The notes beneath the pieces were generated by a model that made no database searches, was not told the origin of the DNA, and saw nothing but the letters and a program-made list of their open reading frames with translations. Positions 8,776 through 17,011 of a DNA stretch of 64,000 bases are shown piece by piece. This stretch comes from Acidovorax sp. A79. Its GTDB lineage: Bacteria > Pseudomonadota > Gammaproteobacteria > Burkholderiales > Burkholderiaceae_C. Every line of letters begins with the position of its first letter. Position 1 is the stretch's first letter. The stretch lies in assembly GCF_041154505.1 (NCBI RefSeq), contig NZ_AP028672.1, positions 2,121,001-2,185,000 on the forward strand. Direction: 5' to 3'. A program made the translations under genes and the position numbers.

Positions 8776-9690
8776 ATGCAGCCCACATTCTTCGACCCCC
8801 ACACATACGACGGCGTGCGCTACGAGCACTTCACGCAGGACATCGTGAACATCGCGATGTCGCGACCGGCCGTGCGCAACGCGCAGAACATGGAGATGAC
8901 GTACGCGCTGAATGCAGCGTTCGACCGCGCCGCGCAGGATGACGCAGTGAAGGTCATCATCCTCTCAGGGGACGGCGATCACTTTTCGGCCGGCCATGAC
9001 ATGGGCGGCGACCACAACAGAACCTGGCGTGACTTCCGCACGGTGGGCACCTGGGCTGCATTCGACGGCCCGGGCGTCGAAGGCCTCTATGGAAGGGAAA
9101 AGGAGATCTACCTGGAGATGTGTGAACGCTGGCGCAACCTCGCCAAGCCGACGATCGCGGTGGTGCAAGGGTCTTGCGTGGCCGGCGGTCTCATGCTTGC
9201 CTGGTGCTGCGACATGATCGTCGCGGCTGACGATGCCCGGTTTCGCGATCCAACGCTCGAGTTTGGCGTCGCAGGCGTCGAGTTCTTCATGCATCCGTGG
9301 GAACTGGGTTCCCGCAAGGCAAAGGAATGGCTGATGACCGGTGACTGGCTGACCGCTCAAGATGCAAAGCAATGCGGGATGGTCAATCAGGTTTTCCCGG
9401 CGGGTGCGTTGATGGAAAGCGCGCTGAACCTCGCCAAGAAGATCGCCAACAAGGGGAGTTTCGTCCTCAAGGCAGTCAAGGAATCCGTGAACCATGCACA
9501 GGACGTCGGAGCGCGTCGCAATGCCATGATGCACGCATTCGGGCTGCACCAACTTTCGCACCACCACAACAAGCAGCAGTGGGGATTGCTGGTGGACCCT
9601 CAAGGAATCCATCCGGCTCTTCGCGAGAAAATCCGCGTCCGGTTCAATCTGCAGGCACTGCCTGGCACCGGCGACAACCGGAAATCCTGA
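8776..9690 (+). CDS. Enoyl-CoA hydratase/isomerase (crotonase) family protein
   Basis: This 304-residue crotonase-fold protein has the two oxyanion-hole segments DHFSAGHDMGGD and VQGSCVAGGLMLAWCCDMIV, followed by ADDARFRDPTLEFGVAGVEF where the catalytic carboxylate of hydratases is normally found. It is longer than a minimal hydratase (about 260) because of an insertion between the two segments (residues about 75-115, rich in Trp and acidic residues). It starts at ATG 8776, 16 bp after the deacetylase-family gene. With the leftward acyl-CoA ligase it could form a short CoA-dependent side-chain pathway. Whether it hydrates, isomerises or cleaves a C-C bond is not clear. Confidence 0.88.
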   Translation: MQPTFFDPHTYDGVRYEHFTQDIVNIAMSRPAVRNAQNMEMTYALNAAFDRAAQDDAVKVIILSGDGDHFSAGHDMGGDHNRTWRDFRTVGTWAAFDGPGVEGLYGREKEIYLEMCERWRNLAKPTIAVVQGSCVAGGLMLAWCCDMIVAADDARFRDPTLEFGVAGVEFFMHPWELGSRKAKEWLMTGDWLTAQDAKQCGMVNQVFPAGALMESALNLAKKIANKGSFVLKAVKESVNHAQDVGARRNAMMHAFGLHQLSHHHNKQQWGLLVDPQGIHPALREKIRVRFNLQALPGTGDNRKS

Positions 9691-9992
9691 CCATTGAACG
9701 TGCCTTGAACTTGATCCCGACGCCCTGCCGCCGACGCAGGCGCCGGACCATCTGTTGCGAACGCAGCAATGGCCTCAAGGGCGAGGCGGTGGTGCTTTTC
9801 GTCCTTGGGGCCGTTCAGTTGCTGCATGCGCGCACCAAGCCAGTGGCCGCCATCTACTCCTGCAACGCTTGACTGGCTGGACGGCAGGACGGCACTGCGG
9901 CATGCCGTCTTCCTCGAGCCACCGGGGTAACTACCGGACGGGATCAATTGCGATTCACCGGGCGTGGCGGCTTTGTGTGGTGAGCACCTCCT
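9691..9992. other. Non-coding spacer between convergent genes
   Basis: About 300 bp between the convergent enoyl-CoA hydratase and M24-like genes. Short open frames on both strands give Arg/Ala-rich or low-complexity products and match no family I recognise. No hairpin with a T tract was found. It may be a decayed gene but I cannot support an identity. Confidence 0.5.
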
Positions 9993-11189
9993 CTAGCCCA
10001 CTGTGGCGTAGGCGAGGTCCTTGGGGGTCTTCACCAATACCTCCGGTTCATCACCGACCACTACCGTGTCATCGAGCCTGAAACCGCCCAGGCCATACAC
10101 ATAGAGACCGGGCTCTGATGAGTACACCTCGTCGGCCAGCAGCGCACGCGTATTGAAAGCCATGTCCTCGGGGTACTCATGCAGCATCAGGCCCACGGCA
10201 TGTCCCGTGCGATGGAACACGTGGTCGGCCAGTCCGGCCTTCTCGATCACCGCCAGCGCCGCAGCGTCCATGTCGCACACGCGCCTGCCCGGGCGCGCGG
10301 CGGCGACGGCGGCATCGGTCGCGGCGCGCGCGGTCTCGAAGCATTGCACCTGCTGCGCGCTCGGCGCGCCGCAGAACCAGGTGCGTTCGTTCTCCACGTA
10401 GTAGCCATTCAAGCGCGGCAGCACGAAGTTGACGATGGTGTCGCCCGGTGCAATGCGGGCGCCGCATGAAGCGCCATCGCCGTGCGGCGAGGCCGAAGCG
10501 GGGCCGGTCAACGTCCAGCACTTCATGATTTCGAAATCCTCGCCGGGGAACCGCCTCGCGGCTTCCTCTGCCATCAACGCGGCCACGGTGTGATCCACTA
10601 CCTGGACCAGGGCGCCGGCCTTGTAGAGCTCGCGGTAGCGGTCCTGCGCCCAGTCCGTCAAACTGCCGAGTTCTCGCATGATCTGCAGTTCCTCGGCATG
10701 CTTGACCCATCGCAGCGCACGCATCTCGCCGTGGGAGGGGCGCACCACCAGCTCAGGCAAATGGCGCTGCGCCAGCGCCAGCACCGGGTGCGGGAGATCC
10801 ACCGCTAGCCGCGCACCGGCCAAGCCGTTCGAGTGCAGCAGGCCGGCCACCACCTCGGGCAATTGCGCTGGCAAGGGCAGCCTGTTCGTGATGCGGGGGT
10901 GCTCGCTGTAGTAGTGAATGCGGTCAGCGTCCAGCCACAAGCTCTGCTTTTCCAGGCAAAAGCGCAGGTGGTGGGTGGAGAGTTCGTTCATCACCGCGAA
11001 CGGTGCGCCGTGGCGCGGCACAAAAAGGAACACCGGGCGCTCCCAGGGCCAGACGTCAAGCTGGAAGTTGCTCGCATACTGAAAGAAATCCGCAGTGGTG
11101 AAAACCAACGCATCAACGCGCAAGCGGTCCATCAGGGCCTGCATGGCTTGCGTACGGGCGTCGCGCACGGTGGTGGTGAGGCGGGGCAT
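9993..11189 (-). CDS. M24-family (creatinase / Xaa-Pro peptidase fold) protein with altered metal ligands
   Basis: This 398-residue protein has the two-domain layout of creatinase and prolidase-like enzymes: a creatinase N-domain (residues 1-150) and a pita-bread domain (about 160-390). The five canonical metal ligands are D-D-H-E-E. At the aligned places I see Asn254 (GDTIVNF), Glu266 (GYYVENERTW), His330 (HRTGHAVG), Glu359 (SSEPGLYV) and Asp373 (GFRLDDTVVV), so three of the five differ. Creatinase itself works without metal, so this may be a metal-free C-N hydrolase rather than a peptidase. It lies 30 bp downstream of a Bug receptor in a TetR-controlled unit, suggesting it acts on the imported compound. 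The fold is clear but the reaction is not. Confidence 0.82.
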   Translation of the reverse strand: MPRLTTTVRDARTQAMQALMDRLRVDALVFTTADFFQYASNFQLDVWPWERPVFLFVPRHGAPFAVMNELSTHHLRFCLEKQSLWLDADRIHYYSEHPRITNRLPLPAQLPEVVAGLLHSNGLAGARLAVDLPHPVLALAQRHLPELVVRPSHGEMRALRWVKHAEELQIMRELGSLTDWAQDRYRELYKAGALVQVVDHTVAALMAEEAARRFPGEDFEIMKCWTLTGPASASPHGDGASCGARIAPGDTIVNFVLPRLNGYYVENERTWFCGAPSAQQVQCFETARAATDAAVAAARPGRRVCDMDAAALAVIEKAGLADHVFHRTGHAVGLMLHEYPEDMAFNTRALLADEVYSSEPGLYVYGLGGFRLDDTVVVGDEPEVLVKTPKDLAYATVG

Positions 11190-11219
11190 GGCGTTCTTTT
11201 CCTTCTTCGGGTTGCTCGC

Positions 11220-12194
11220 TTATTGCGCGATGTCGAGTTTCTTGATGAATGGCCCCCAGGCTGCAGCGTCACGCTGCATCAGCCGCTCGACCTCGGAGGC
11301 AGGCGCCGAGATCGGCTCCAGCGTCTGCGCGGCCAGGCGCTCGCGCACCTCAGGGGTCTGGATCGCTTTGTTTATCTCAGTGTTGAGCCTCTGCACGATG
11401 GCCGGTGGCGTGCCTGTCTTGGCAACGATCGAGTACCAGCCCGGCACAGCTACGTCATAGCCAAGCTCCTTGAAGGTAGGCACATTTGGAAATGCATCCA
11501 TGCGCTTGTCACCTGTCACGGCCAGCGCCACCAGCTTGCCGGTGCGCACCAGCTCCGTAATGCCGCCGGGCACGGTCGTCATGACCGGCGTGTCGCCAGC
11601 CATCAGGCTGGTGGTGGCGCCCGCGCCGTTGAACGGCACATGCTGTAGCTTCATGCCGCTGCGCTCAGCCACGAGCTCCATCGACAGATGGGTCGAGTTG
11701 CCGATGCCTGCCGATGCATAGCTGATCTGGCCCGGTGCTTCCTTGGCCTTTTTCACCAGCTCGGCAAAGCTGCGCACCTGCAGCGTGGGCGAGGCCAGCG
11801 TGACGAACTGCGTGTTGGCAAACACGGCCACCCCGGCAAAGTCGCGCGCAGGGTTGTAGCTCAGACGCTGATAGAGATAGGGATTCCAGGCCAGGTTGGA
11901 CACCCCAGCGAGAAAAAGCGTGTAGCCGTCGGCCGACTGTCCCACGGTGTAGCTCGCAGCAACACTGCCGTTTGCGCCGGGCCGGTTCTCCACCACCACG
12001 CTCTGGCCCAGGCCCTTGCCGAGCTGCTCGGCCAGGGTGCGCGCCAGCACGTCATTGCCCGATCCTGCGGCCTGGGGAACGATGAGCTTGATCGGCCGCA
12101 CAGGCCAGGTCTGCGACCACGCTGGCAGCGCCAGCAAAACGCCCAAGGCGACGAGCACTTTCAACCCCGGACGACGGTTCAACGGCTTCATCAT
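11220..12194 (-). CDS. Bug/TctC-family periplasmic solute-binding protein
   Basis: This is a third Bug receptor of 324 residues. A signal peptide (LKVLVALGVLLALPAWSQ) precedes TWPVRPIKLIVPQAAGSGND. VVVENRPGANGSVAASY, SADGYTLFLAGVS and LQHVPFNGAGATTSLMAGD are typical family blocks. The start is one of two adjacent ATGs (12194 or 12191), after GAAAGGGG. Directly upstream lies a twin palindromic operator and then a TetR gene on the same strand, and 30 bp downstream an M24-family gene. The two genes downstream of the operator are probably one transcript repressed by that TetR protein. Confidence 0.9.
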   Translation of the reverse strand: MMKPLNRRPGLKVLVALGVLLALPAWSQTWPVRPIKLIVPQAAGSGNDVLARTLAEQLGKGLGQSVVVENRPGANGSVAASYTVGQSADGYTLFLAGVSNLAWNPYLYQRLSYNPARDFAGVAVFANTQFVTLASPTLQVRSFAELVKKAKEAPGQISYASAGIGNSTHLSMELVAERSGMKLQHVPFNGAGATTSLMAGDTPVMTTVPGGITELVRTGKLVALAVTGDKRMDAFPNVPTFKELGYDVAVPGWYSIVAKTGTPPAIVQRLNTEINKAIQTPEVRERLAAQTLEPISAPASEVERLMQRDAAAWGPFIKKLDIAQ

Positions 12195-12212
12195 CAGCCC
12201 CTTTCAAAGAGT

Positions 12213-12252
12213 ATGTACCGCGTGGTACATGTTGCAATGAACCGCATGGTAC
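12213..12252. promoter_or_regulatory. Twin palindromic TetR operator
   Basis: ATGTACC (12213-12219) and GGTACAT (12224-12230) form a perfect 7-bp palindrome around GCGT. A second copy, GAACCGCATGGTAC at 12239-12252, matches GTACCGCGTGGTAC at 12215-12228 in 12 of 14 places, exactly 24 bp away. The pair sits immediately upstream of the Bug/M24 genes and behind the TetR gene, as expected for a TetR dimer-of-dimers site. Binding is inferred, not shown. Confidence 0.65.
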
Positions 12253-12277
12253 AGAAATCAAGGGAAAGCGCAAGTGC

Positions 12278-12311
12278 AAAAAAAGCGCCCGAGCCAGAAG
12301 GCGCGGGCGCT
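12278..12311 (-). terminator. Rho-independent terminator of the TetR gene
   Basis: On the minus strand AGCGCCCG (12304-12311) pairs with CGGGCGCT (12284-12291) and is followed by seven T residues (A tract 12278-12284 on the plus strand). It lies 25 bp past the TetR stop codon and separates TetR transcription from the operator-controlled Bug gene. Confidence 0.8.
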
Positions 12312-12336
12312 AAGCAGAAGGCGGTTCGGGCGGCAG

Positions 12337-12993
12337 TCAGTCAGGATGAGGCGGCTGCGCGATGAGTTGGGCGAAGTACTTGAGGGCAGCAGTGGTCTCC
12401 TTGCGGTCCCCTGTCGCCAGCAGGTCCAGCATCAGGCCACGAAATGTCGCAAGCTGCAGCCTCGCACGCAGCCGGGCCTCTTTCGGGCGCAGACCCAGTT
12501 GGTGGATCATCTGGCGTTCCAGGGGTTCCAGCCAACTTGCCACTACGTCCTGTAGGAAATCCGCATGGCGCTCAGGGTTTCGCACTGCTCGGCCATAGAG
12601 CTCGAACAGCAGTTGCATCACGGGCAAGTAGCTCTCGGTCGAGAAGCGGTCCCATGCGCGCTCGATGCTGCCTGCCATGCCGAGGTCGTTGCCCAGGATC
12701 TCACGGCGCTTGGCCACCTCGTCGCGGCGGATTTCGTGTAGCACACGCTCCCAGAAATGATCGGCCGAACCGAAGTAGTAGATGAGCATGCGGTGGCTGG
12801 TACCAAGGTGCGGTGCGATGGCCCGCAATGACCAGTCCCCGAAGCCATGCGTCAGCACATGCTGACCCGCCGCAGCCAGCAACTGACGGGCTTGTTCGCC
12901 ATCGCGCCTGGAAGGCGGTGTCGCGTTGCTCCCGGAATCTTTGGGAGCTTTTCCGGGCTGTGCATTGGCAGTGTGCGAAGGGGGCGTCGTCAT
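12337..12993 (-). CDS. TetR/AcrR-family transcriptional regulator
   Basis: This 218-residue regulator begins at MTTPPSHTANAQ (ATG 12993). After a flexible, proline-rich N-terminal tail of about 30 residues comes the TetR helix-turn-helix: ARQLLAAAGQHVLTHGFGDW, SLRAIAPHLGTSHRMLIYYF. The rest is helical ligand-binding domain (ESYLPVMQLLFELYGRAV, ARLRARLQLATFRGLMLDLL). A longer frame reaches 13236 but the added part is Arg/Pro-rich and unlike the family. It probably represses the Bug-M24 unit through the twin palindrome just downstream of its terminator. Confidence 0.9.
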   Translation of the reverse strand: MTTPPSHTANAQPGKAPKDSGSNATPPSRRDGEQARQLLAAAGQHVLTHGFGDWSLRAIAPHLGTSHRMLIYYFGSADHFWERVLHEIRRDEVAKRREILGNDLGMAGSIERAWDRFSTESYLPVMQLLFELYGRAVRNPERHADFLQDVVASWLEPLERQMIHQLGLRPKEARLRARLQLATFRGLMLDLLATGDRKETTAALKYFAQLIAQPPHPD

Positions 12994-13507
12994 GCAGCGC
13001 ATTTTCGCAGCACGATGGCCACTCTCCTCGTCCGAGTGTTCGCGTTCGCATGCGATCAACCTTGAACGGTGGACCTCCGCTATTGCAGGGAGGCCCAAGG
13101 CGCTGCCTGGTAGATTGCCCGTTGAGCGCATAAAGCTGTCGTATGTCAGATGGGGCACAAGCGGCTGCAACCAGCCTGAAGCAGCCCATCCGACTCCCCG
13201 CAGACCTTTGCGATCTTGGCCCCAAAAGCGCCTCAACCGAGGCGCTTGGCATTTCGCGACACGGAATTCTTCCGACGGACTTTATGGTTGGAATCAACCC
13301 GTATGCGGGCCAATGAAAGTCGATAACAGGACCCCATCATCCATGCGGCTTTTTCCATGGTTGATCAAATGGGTTGTTGTCCTAGAGTCGGAAACACCGC
13401 CGAGTTCACCTTCGCACTTGTGCGGCACGCAATCACAGCGGTCAGAGCTCCACCGGGAATGCGGCAAGGAAGCAAGGATTCGCGCACCGGCACGGACAGG
13501 TGGCGCC
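12994..13507. other. 514-bp stretch without recognisable gene
   Basis: This stretch lies between the EthD gene at the end of the large leftward operon and the TetR start. No open frame has family features. It holds one perfect hairpin (13226-13247) and an unsupported TTGATC-type promoter-like box near 13360. The composition is mixed, with a lower-GC patch around 13360-13390. It may be the scar of an older rearrangement joining two catabolic blocks. Confidence 0.5.
13226..13247 (-). terminator. Perfect 9-bp hairpin, probable terminator of the catabolic operon
   Basis: AAGCGCCTC (13226-13234) and GAGGCGCTT (13239-13247) form a perfect stem with a 4-base loop. On the minus strand it is followed by TTTTGGGG, i.e. 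the stem plus a short T tract. It lies about 260 bp past the stop of the last leftward catabolic gene and is the only terminator-like element there. Confidence 0.5.
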
Positions 13508-14149
13508 TTACCTGATGTGGAGCCGGTCGACGAGATAGGCAACGCCATCTGTGGTGTACGTCTCGACCACCCGGCGGAGCCTGGACTCGGGCTCGAACGC
13601 TTCATGAGCCTTCGCGACACTGGCGAGCCAAGCGGAAATGACCCCTGTGGGAGGGACAGGCTCCGCCCAGAGTCTCTCGCGCCGTGCCGTCGACACCGTC
13701 CAGTTCAGCACCGAACGCATCCCTGAAGCCTTATCCAGGTCTTGCAGTTCAGACCACAACGCATTGCGCGTCTCTGGCTGCGCATGGAACGGAATGAGCA
13801 CCTTGGTGCATTGCTCTTGAGGTTCGTCGCCCTGCTCCTCCACAACGCACAACGTCCAACCCCTGAGGAATTGCGGCTCGTCGGCCGGAATGAACTTGGC
13901 CCCTACAACTGACGCTTGGGCCTGCCGCATGGCCTCGGCGTCGGAGAAAGACAGTTCGACGACACCATCCACGGTGAAGGCCGGCTCACCATCGCTCGCC
14001 CACAAAACCTTGTCCACCCGGTTGTGCGTGTATTTGACAATTCCATTCATCCCGAGTGCAAGCTGCGCATGAGGCCCCGCCCAATATGCACGGAAGTCAC
14101 TCGTGGCCATCCCTTCCCTCTTGGCCAGAAGCGTCATACGTTTCATCAT
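13508..14149 (-). CDS. EthD-type dimeric alpha-beta-barrel protein
   Basis: This 213-residue protein looks like an EthD/ferredoxin-like fold protein. The N-terminal half has the hallmark AKREGMATSDFRAYWAGPH with the YW-x-PH pattern, then VDGVVELSFSDAEAMRQA and FLRGWTLCVVEE. The C-terminal half appears to be a diverged second copy (VLIPFHAQPETRNALW, VAYLVDRLHIR). EthD proteins are associated with degradation of ethers and other xenobiotics, with mostly undefined reactions. It is the last gene of the long leftward run and follows a sister EthD gene after 15 bp. The start could be either of two adjacent ATGs (14149 or 14146). Confidence 0.75.
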   Translation of the reverse strand: MMKRMTLLAKREGMATSDFRAYWAGPHAQLALGMNGIVKYTHNRVDKVLWASDGEPAFTVDGVVELSFSDAEAMRQAQASVVGAKFIPADEPQFLRGWTLCVVEEQGDEPQEQCTKVLIPFHAQPETRNALWSELQDLDKASGMRSVLNWTVSTARRERLWAEPVPPTGVISAWLASVAKAHEAFEPESRLRRVVETYTTDGVAYLVDRLHIR

Positions 14150-14164
14150 CTGAAGCCCTTACCG

Positions 14165-14860
14165 TCAGAGAATTTGCCGCTCGGCCACCACAAACGCCGT
14201 GATTTCAGACAAAAAAGTCTTGGCATGAGCCATTGTTTCCTTGCCAGCGTCTGAACCGAACGCTGCACCAAGCGTCTCCGCGTCCTTGAACCAAAGCTCG
14301 ACGATCCCGTCGATAGGAAGATCGCTGTAGGCACAGGGGCGCCCTTTCACTCGTTCCCGTCCAGTGATCACATTCTGGCGGTAGGCGCTGACGCCAGACA
14401 TCTTGCGAACCAGGTCGCCGTGAGTCTTCCATTCTCGACGGAACTCCTCTTCGCTCAGGGTCGGCAGACGCTTGATGACCGACATGCGCTTTAGGAGTTG
14501 GGAGCGCTCTTTCTGTGTAGGCACCGGAATGACCACGGACTGCTCGGCGGTCACGATGTGCAAGTCACCAAGGAAATACTGCTCGTCCTGGATGAGGTCG
14601 TTCGCCAAATCGCTATCGCTGAAAGCTCGGTCAGACTGCTTTGCGTCGTCAAAAGACAGTTGCGAAAATCCATCGAAATCCCATGGCCCCCTCGCGAAGT
14701 CAATACCTCGCTGCAGTCGATCCACGACGGGGTTTTGCCAATACTCGCGCAAATTGGGCAACTGACTGGCGAGCGCTCCATGGCTATCGCGCCAATATGA
14801 ATTGAAATCCTCAAAAGTCCAGCCGACTTTTTTTCGGATGAGCCCCATGCGTACCGTCAT
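14165..14860 (-). CDS. Two-domain EthD-type protein
   Basis: This 231-residue protein holds two EthD-like halves. The first is RKKVGWTFEDFNSYWRDSHG with DFDGFSQLSFDDAKQSDRAF; the second is RLPTLSEEEFRREWKTHGDL with IDGIVELWFKDAETLGAAFG. The repeat suggests an internal dimer in one chain. The start MTVRMGLIRKK (ATG 14860) lies 22 bp after the OYE stop; longer frames overlap that gene. It is related to the following gene, so the pair probably arose by duplication. A role in handling a reactive enone or quinone intermediate is possible but not shown. Confidence 0.78.
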   Translation of the reverse strand: MTVRMGLIRKKVGWTFEDFNSYWRDSHGALASQLPNLREYWQNPVVDRLQRGIDFARGPWDFDGFSQLSFDDAKQSDRAFSDSDLANDLIQDEQYFLGDLHIVTAEQSVVIPVPTQKERSQLLKRMSVIKRLPTLSEEEFRREWKTHGDLVRKMSGVSAYRQNVITGRERVKGRPCAYSDLPIDGIVELWFKDAETLGAAFGSDAGKETMAHAKTFLSEITAFVVAERQIL

Positions 14861-14882
14861 AAGCGTGTCCTTCCCTTTTATG

Positions 14883-16046
14883 TCAGCTCTGCTGCTCAGC
14901 AGCCTCCGCACGTGCTCGTACCAGCCCGGGTGCACGCTTTGCCAGCCATATGCCATGGCGAATGGGCCAGCGCTGGTAGTTCGAATCCATACCCAATGCA
15001 CCCGCCGCGTGGTGAGCCCAATACGGATCGAACAAGGCCTCTCGACCCAAAGCGATCAGATCAGCCTTGCCTTCTTGAAGTACGGCCTCTGCCTGAACCG
15101 CATCGACGATCATTCCAACCGCCTGCGTGGGCACATTGGCGCCATGTCGAATGCGTTCAGAGAACGGCACCTGAAAGCCCAGTCCACGTGGCACCGGAAG
15201 TGCGCGCGTTTCCTCAGTCAACCCGCCTGATGAGCAGTCGATGACGTCCACGCCGACTTTGGCCAACTCGCGTGCGAGGACAACCGAATCCTCCAAGCTC
15301 CACCCGTCAACGCTGCCATCCACTGCGGACAGCCTGCAGAAGAGAGGCTTGCTGGCAGGCCAGACAGCCCGCACTCGGGTTGCCAGTTCGACCGCAAGTC
15401 TCATGCGGCCATCGAGGCTGCGGCCCCACTCATCGTCTCGGTGGTTTGAGTTCGGGGACAGAAAGCTGGCGACTAGATAGCCGTGACCGAAGTGCAACTC
15501 CACGACGTCAAAGCCCACCTTTTCCGCCCGCACTGTTGCATCGACGAAGCGTTGAATCGCGCACTCAATCTCCTGAGCATCCATAGCTCGGGGCGGGGAC
15601 CAACCTGGACCTGCAGCGAGCGCGCTGGGGCCGAGCCGCTGCCAAGGCTCTGTGTCGGCTTGCATTTCCGTGTCACTCAATGCCGCACCTCCCTCCCACA
15701 GCGGCTGGCTACCCGACTTTCTGCCCGCGTGAGCCAGCTGGACGCCAATTGCACAGTCGTTTGCGTGCACGAAATCGACCACTGCCTTCAGCGGCTCGAT
15801 TTGGCTGTCATCCCACAAACCCAAATCCGCGGTTCCAATACGGCCACGCGGGTCGACAGCAGTACTTTCCGTCAAGATGAGACCTGCGCCACCAAGTGCG
15901 AACTTCCCGAGGTGAACCATATGCCAGGAAGTGGCCCGCCCCGCTTCGGCGGCATGCTGGCACATCGGAGATATGACAACGCGATTCTTCAGCTGCAGCT
16001 CTCGAAGCCTCAAAGGCTGAAACAACAGCGGCTCATGGATAGTCAT
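14883..16046 (-). CDS. Old Yellow Enzyme-type NADH:flavin oxidoreductase
   Basis: This 387-residue FMN TIM-barrel protein resembles the YqjM/XenA branch of Old Yellow Enzymes that reduce C=C bonds of enones. Seen are FQPLRLRELQLKNRVVISPM followed by CQHAAEAG (the Cys of that branch), GLILTESTAVDPRGRI, GVQLAHAGRKSGS with substrate-binding His, DVVELHFGHGYLVASFLSP (LHFGHGYL in place of the usual H-x-AHGYL pattern), SNHRDDEWGRSLDGRMRL and DLIALGREALFDPYWAHH. It lies 17 bp behind the DMT transporter gene in the homogentisate operon, so it may reduce an unsaturated ring intermediate or act on a side product. Confidence 0.9.
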   Translation of the reverse strand: MTIHEPLLFQPLRLRELQLKNRVVISPMCQHAAEAGRATSWHMVHLGKFALGGAGLILTESTAVDPRGRIGTADLGLWDDSQIEPLKAVVDFVHANDCAIGVQLAHAGRKSGSQPLWEGGAALSDTEMQADTEPWQRLGPSALAAGPGWSPPRAMDAQEIECAIQRFVDATVRAEKVGFDVVELHFGHGYLVASFLSPNSNHRDDEWGRSLDGRMRLAVELATRVRAVWPASKPLFCRLSAVDGSVDGWSLEDSVVLARELAKVGVDVIDCSSGGLTEETRALPVPRGLGFQVPFSERIRHGANVPTQAVGMIVDAVQAEAVLQEGKADLIALGREALFDPYWAHHAAGALGMDSNYQRWPIRHGIWLAKRAPGLVRARAEAAEQQS

Positions 16047-16063
16047 GATGAAATTTGAAAGGC

Positions 16064-16996
16064 TTAAGAGTTCGATGAAGGCGGCACTGGCGGTCTAGTG
16101 CCGAGGAAAGTGCCGGCCATGACTGCGAAAAAGCCCACGAGGTGCCACGTAGTCAAACGCTCGTCCAGCAACATCGCAGCAAAGAGCACGCCGAAAACAG
16201 GAACCCAGTAGAGGAAGACCGCTGTGCGTGCTACACCAATAGAGGCAATGGCGCGGTTCCAAAGCAGATTACTCAAGGCCGTGGCCATCACCCCGGAGAA
16301 CAAGATCAGCGCCCATTGCCACCATCCAGGGAAGATCGCCTCAGGGGCCAAGGAAGGACTTCTGATTGCCGCCTGCAGCACTAGCATCAAAGTACCAACG
16401 AGGTAAATGGACCAGCTGATGGTCAAGGGATGTAAAGAGCGGGCAAGGCGCTGCACCAGCGCCCCCCCGGCCGCAAAGCTCACCACCCCCGCCACCAGCA
16501 TCAGATCGCCAATGCTCGCACTAGACAGTCCGGCGCCGGGGTGACTAAGCACTACAGCAGAAACACCGCCAAAGCCCAAAGCAACACCGAGCAGACGTTG
16601 CGGGGTCAGGCGCTCACGGAACATGATCGCGGCAAGCACTGCAGACACCAAGGGGCTGAGAGCCATGATGAGAGCGCCGTTCGTCGCAGTAGACCGCTGC
16701 AACCCCTCTGCGAAGAGCAGTTGATTCAGGTAGACCATCAGTACGCCGCACCCAACCAGGGTACGAACTTGCTTCCAATCCAGGCCGGTAACTATCTGGC
16801 GTTTCCAGACCAGAATTCCTGACAAGACAGCTAGCGCCACAACCATCCGCAAGGCTGCGAGCATGGAAGTTTCGAAGCTGAGGGTCAGCTGCTTCACCAC
16901 GGTGACATTGAGCCCCCAGATCGCCATCGCGGCGATGAGGGTCACCTGCACCCCAAGTGCCCGGCGACTCACGGTGCGCGGACTTTCAGGATGCAT
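16064..16996 (-). CDS. EamA/DMT-superfamily transporter
   Basis: This 310-residue inner-membrane protein has about ten hydrophobic segments arranged as two EamA repeats (first repeat from VTLIAAMAIWGLNVTVVKQL, second from DLMLVAGVVSFAAGGALVQR). The end of repeat 1 carries LSPLVSAVLAAIMFRERLTP and of repeat 2 YWVPVFGVLFAAMLLDERLT, the typical glutamate-containing ends. Members export or import metabolites by drug/metabolite exchange. It starts 15 bp after fahA stops and probably exports an intermediate or analogue of this pathway. Direction and substrate are unknown. Confidence 0.88.
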   Translation of the reverse strand: MHPESPRTVSRRALGVQVTLIAAMAIWGLNVTVVKQLTLSFETSMLAALRMVVALAVLSGILVWKRQIVTGLDWKQVRTLVGCGVLMVYLNQLLFAEGLQRSTATNGALIMALSPLVSAVLAAIMFRERLTPQRLLGVALGFGGVSAVVLSHPGAGLSSASIGDLMLVAGVVSFAAGGALVQRLARSLHPLTISWSIYLVGTLMLVLQAAIRSPSLAPEAIFPGWWQWALILFSGVMATALSNLLWNRAIASIGVARTAVFLYWVPVFGVLFAAMLLDERLTTWHLVGFFAVMAGTFLGTRPPVPPSSNS

Positions 16997-17011
16997 GGGT
17001 TCCGCGCTTCT

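Noticed and set aside
9691..9992. Decayed transposase or enzyme gene
   Set aside because: Short frames on both strands give no recognisable motif, so no pseudogene is claimed.
13360..13390. Plus-strand promoter TTGATC / TAGAGT in the 514-bp spacer
   Set aside because: No gene follows on that strand and both boxes are weak.
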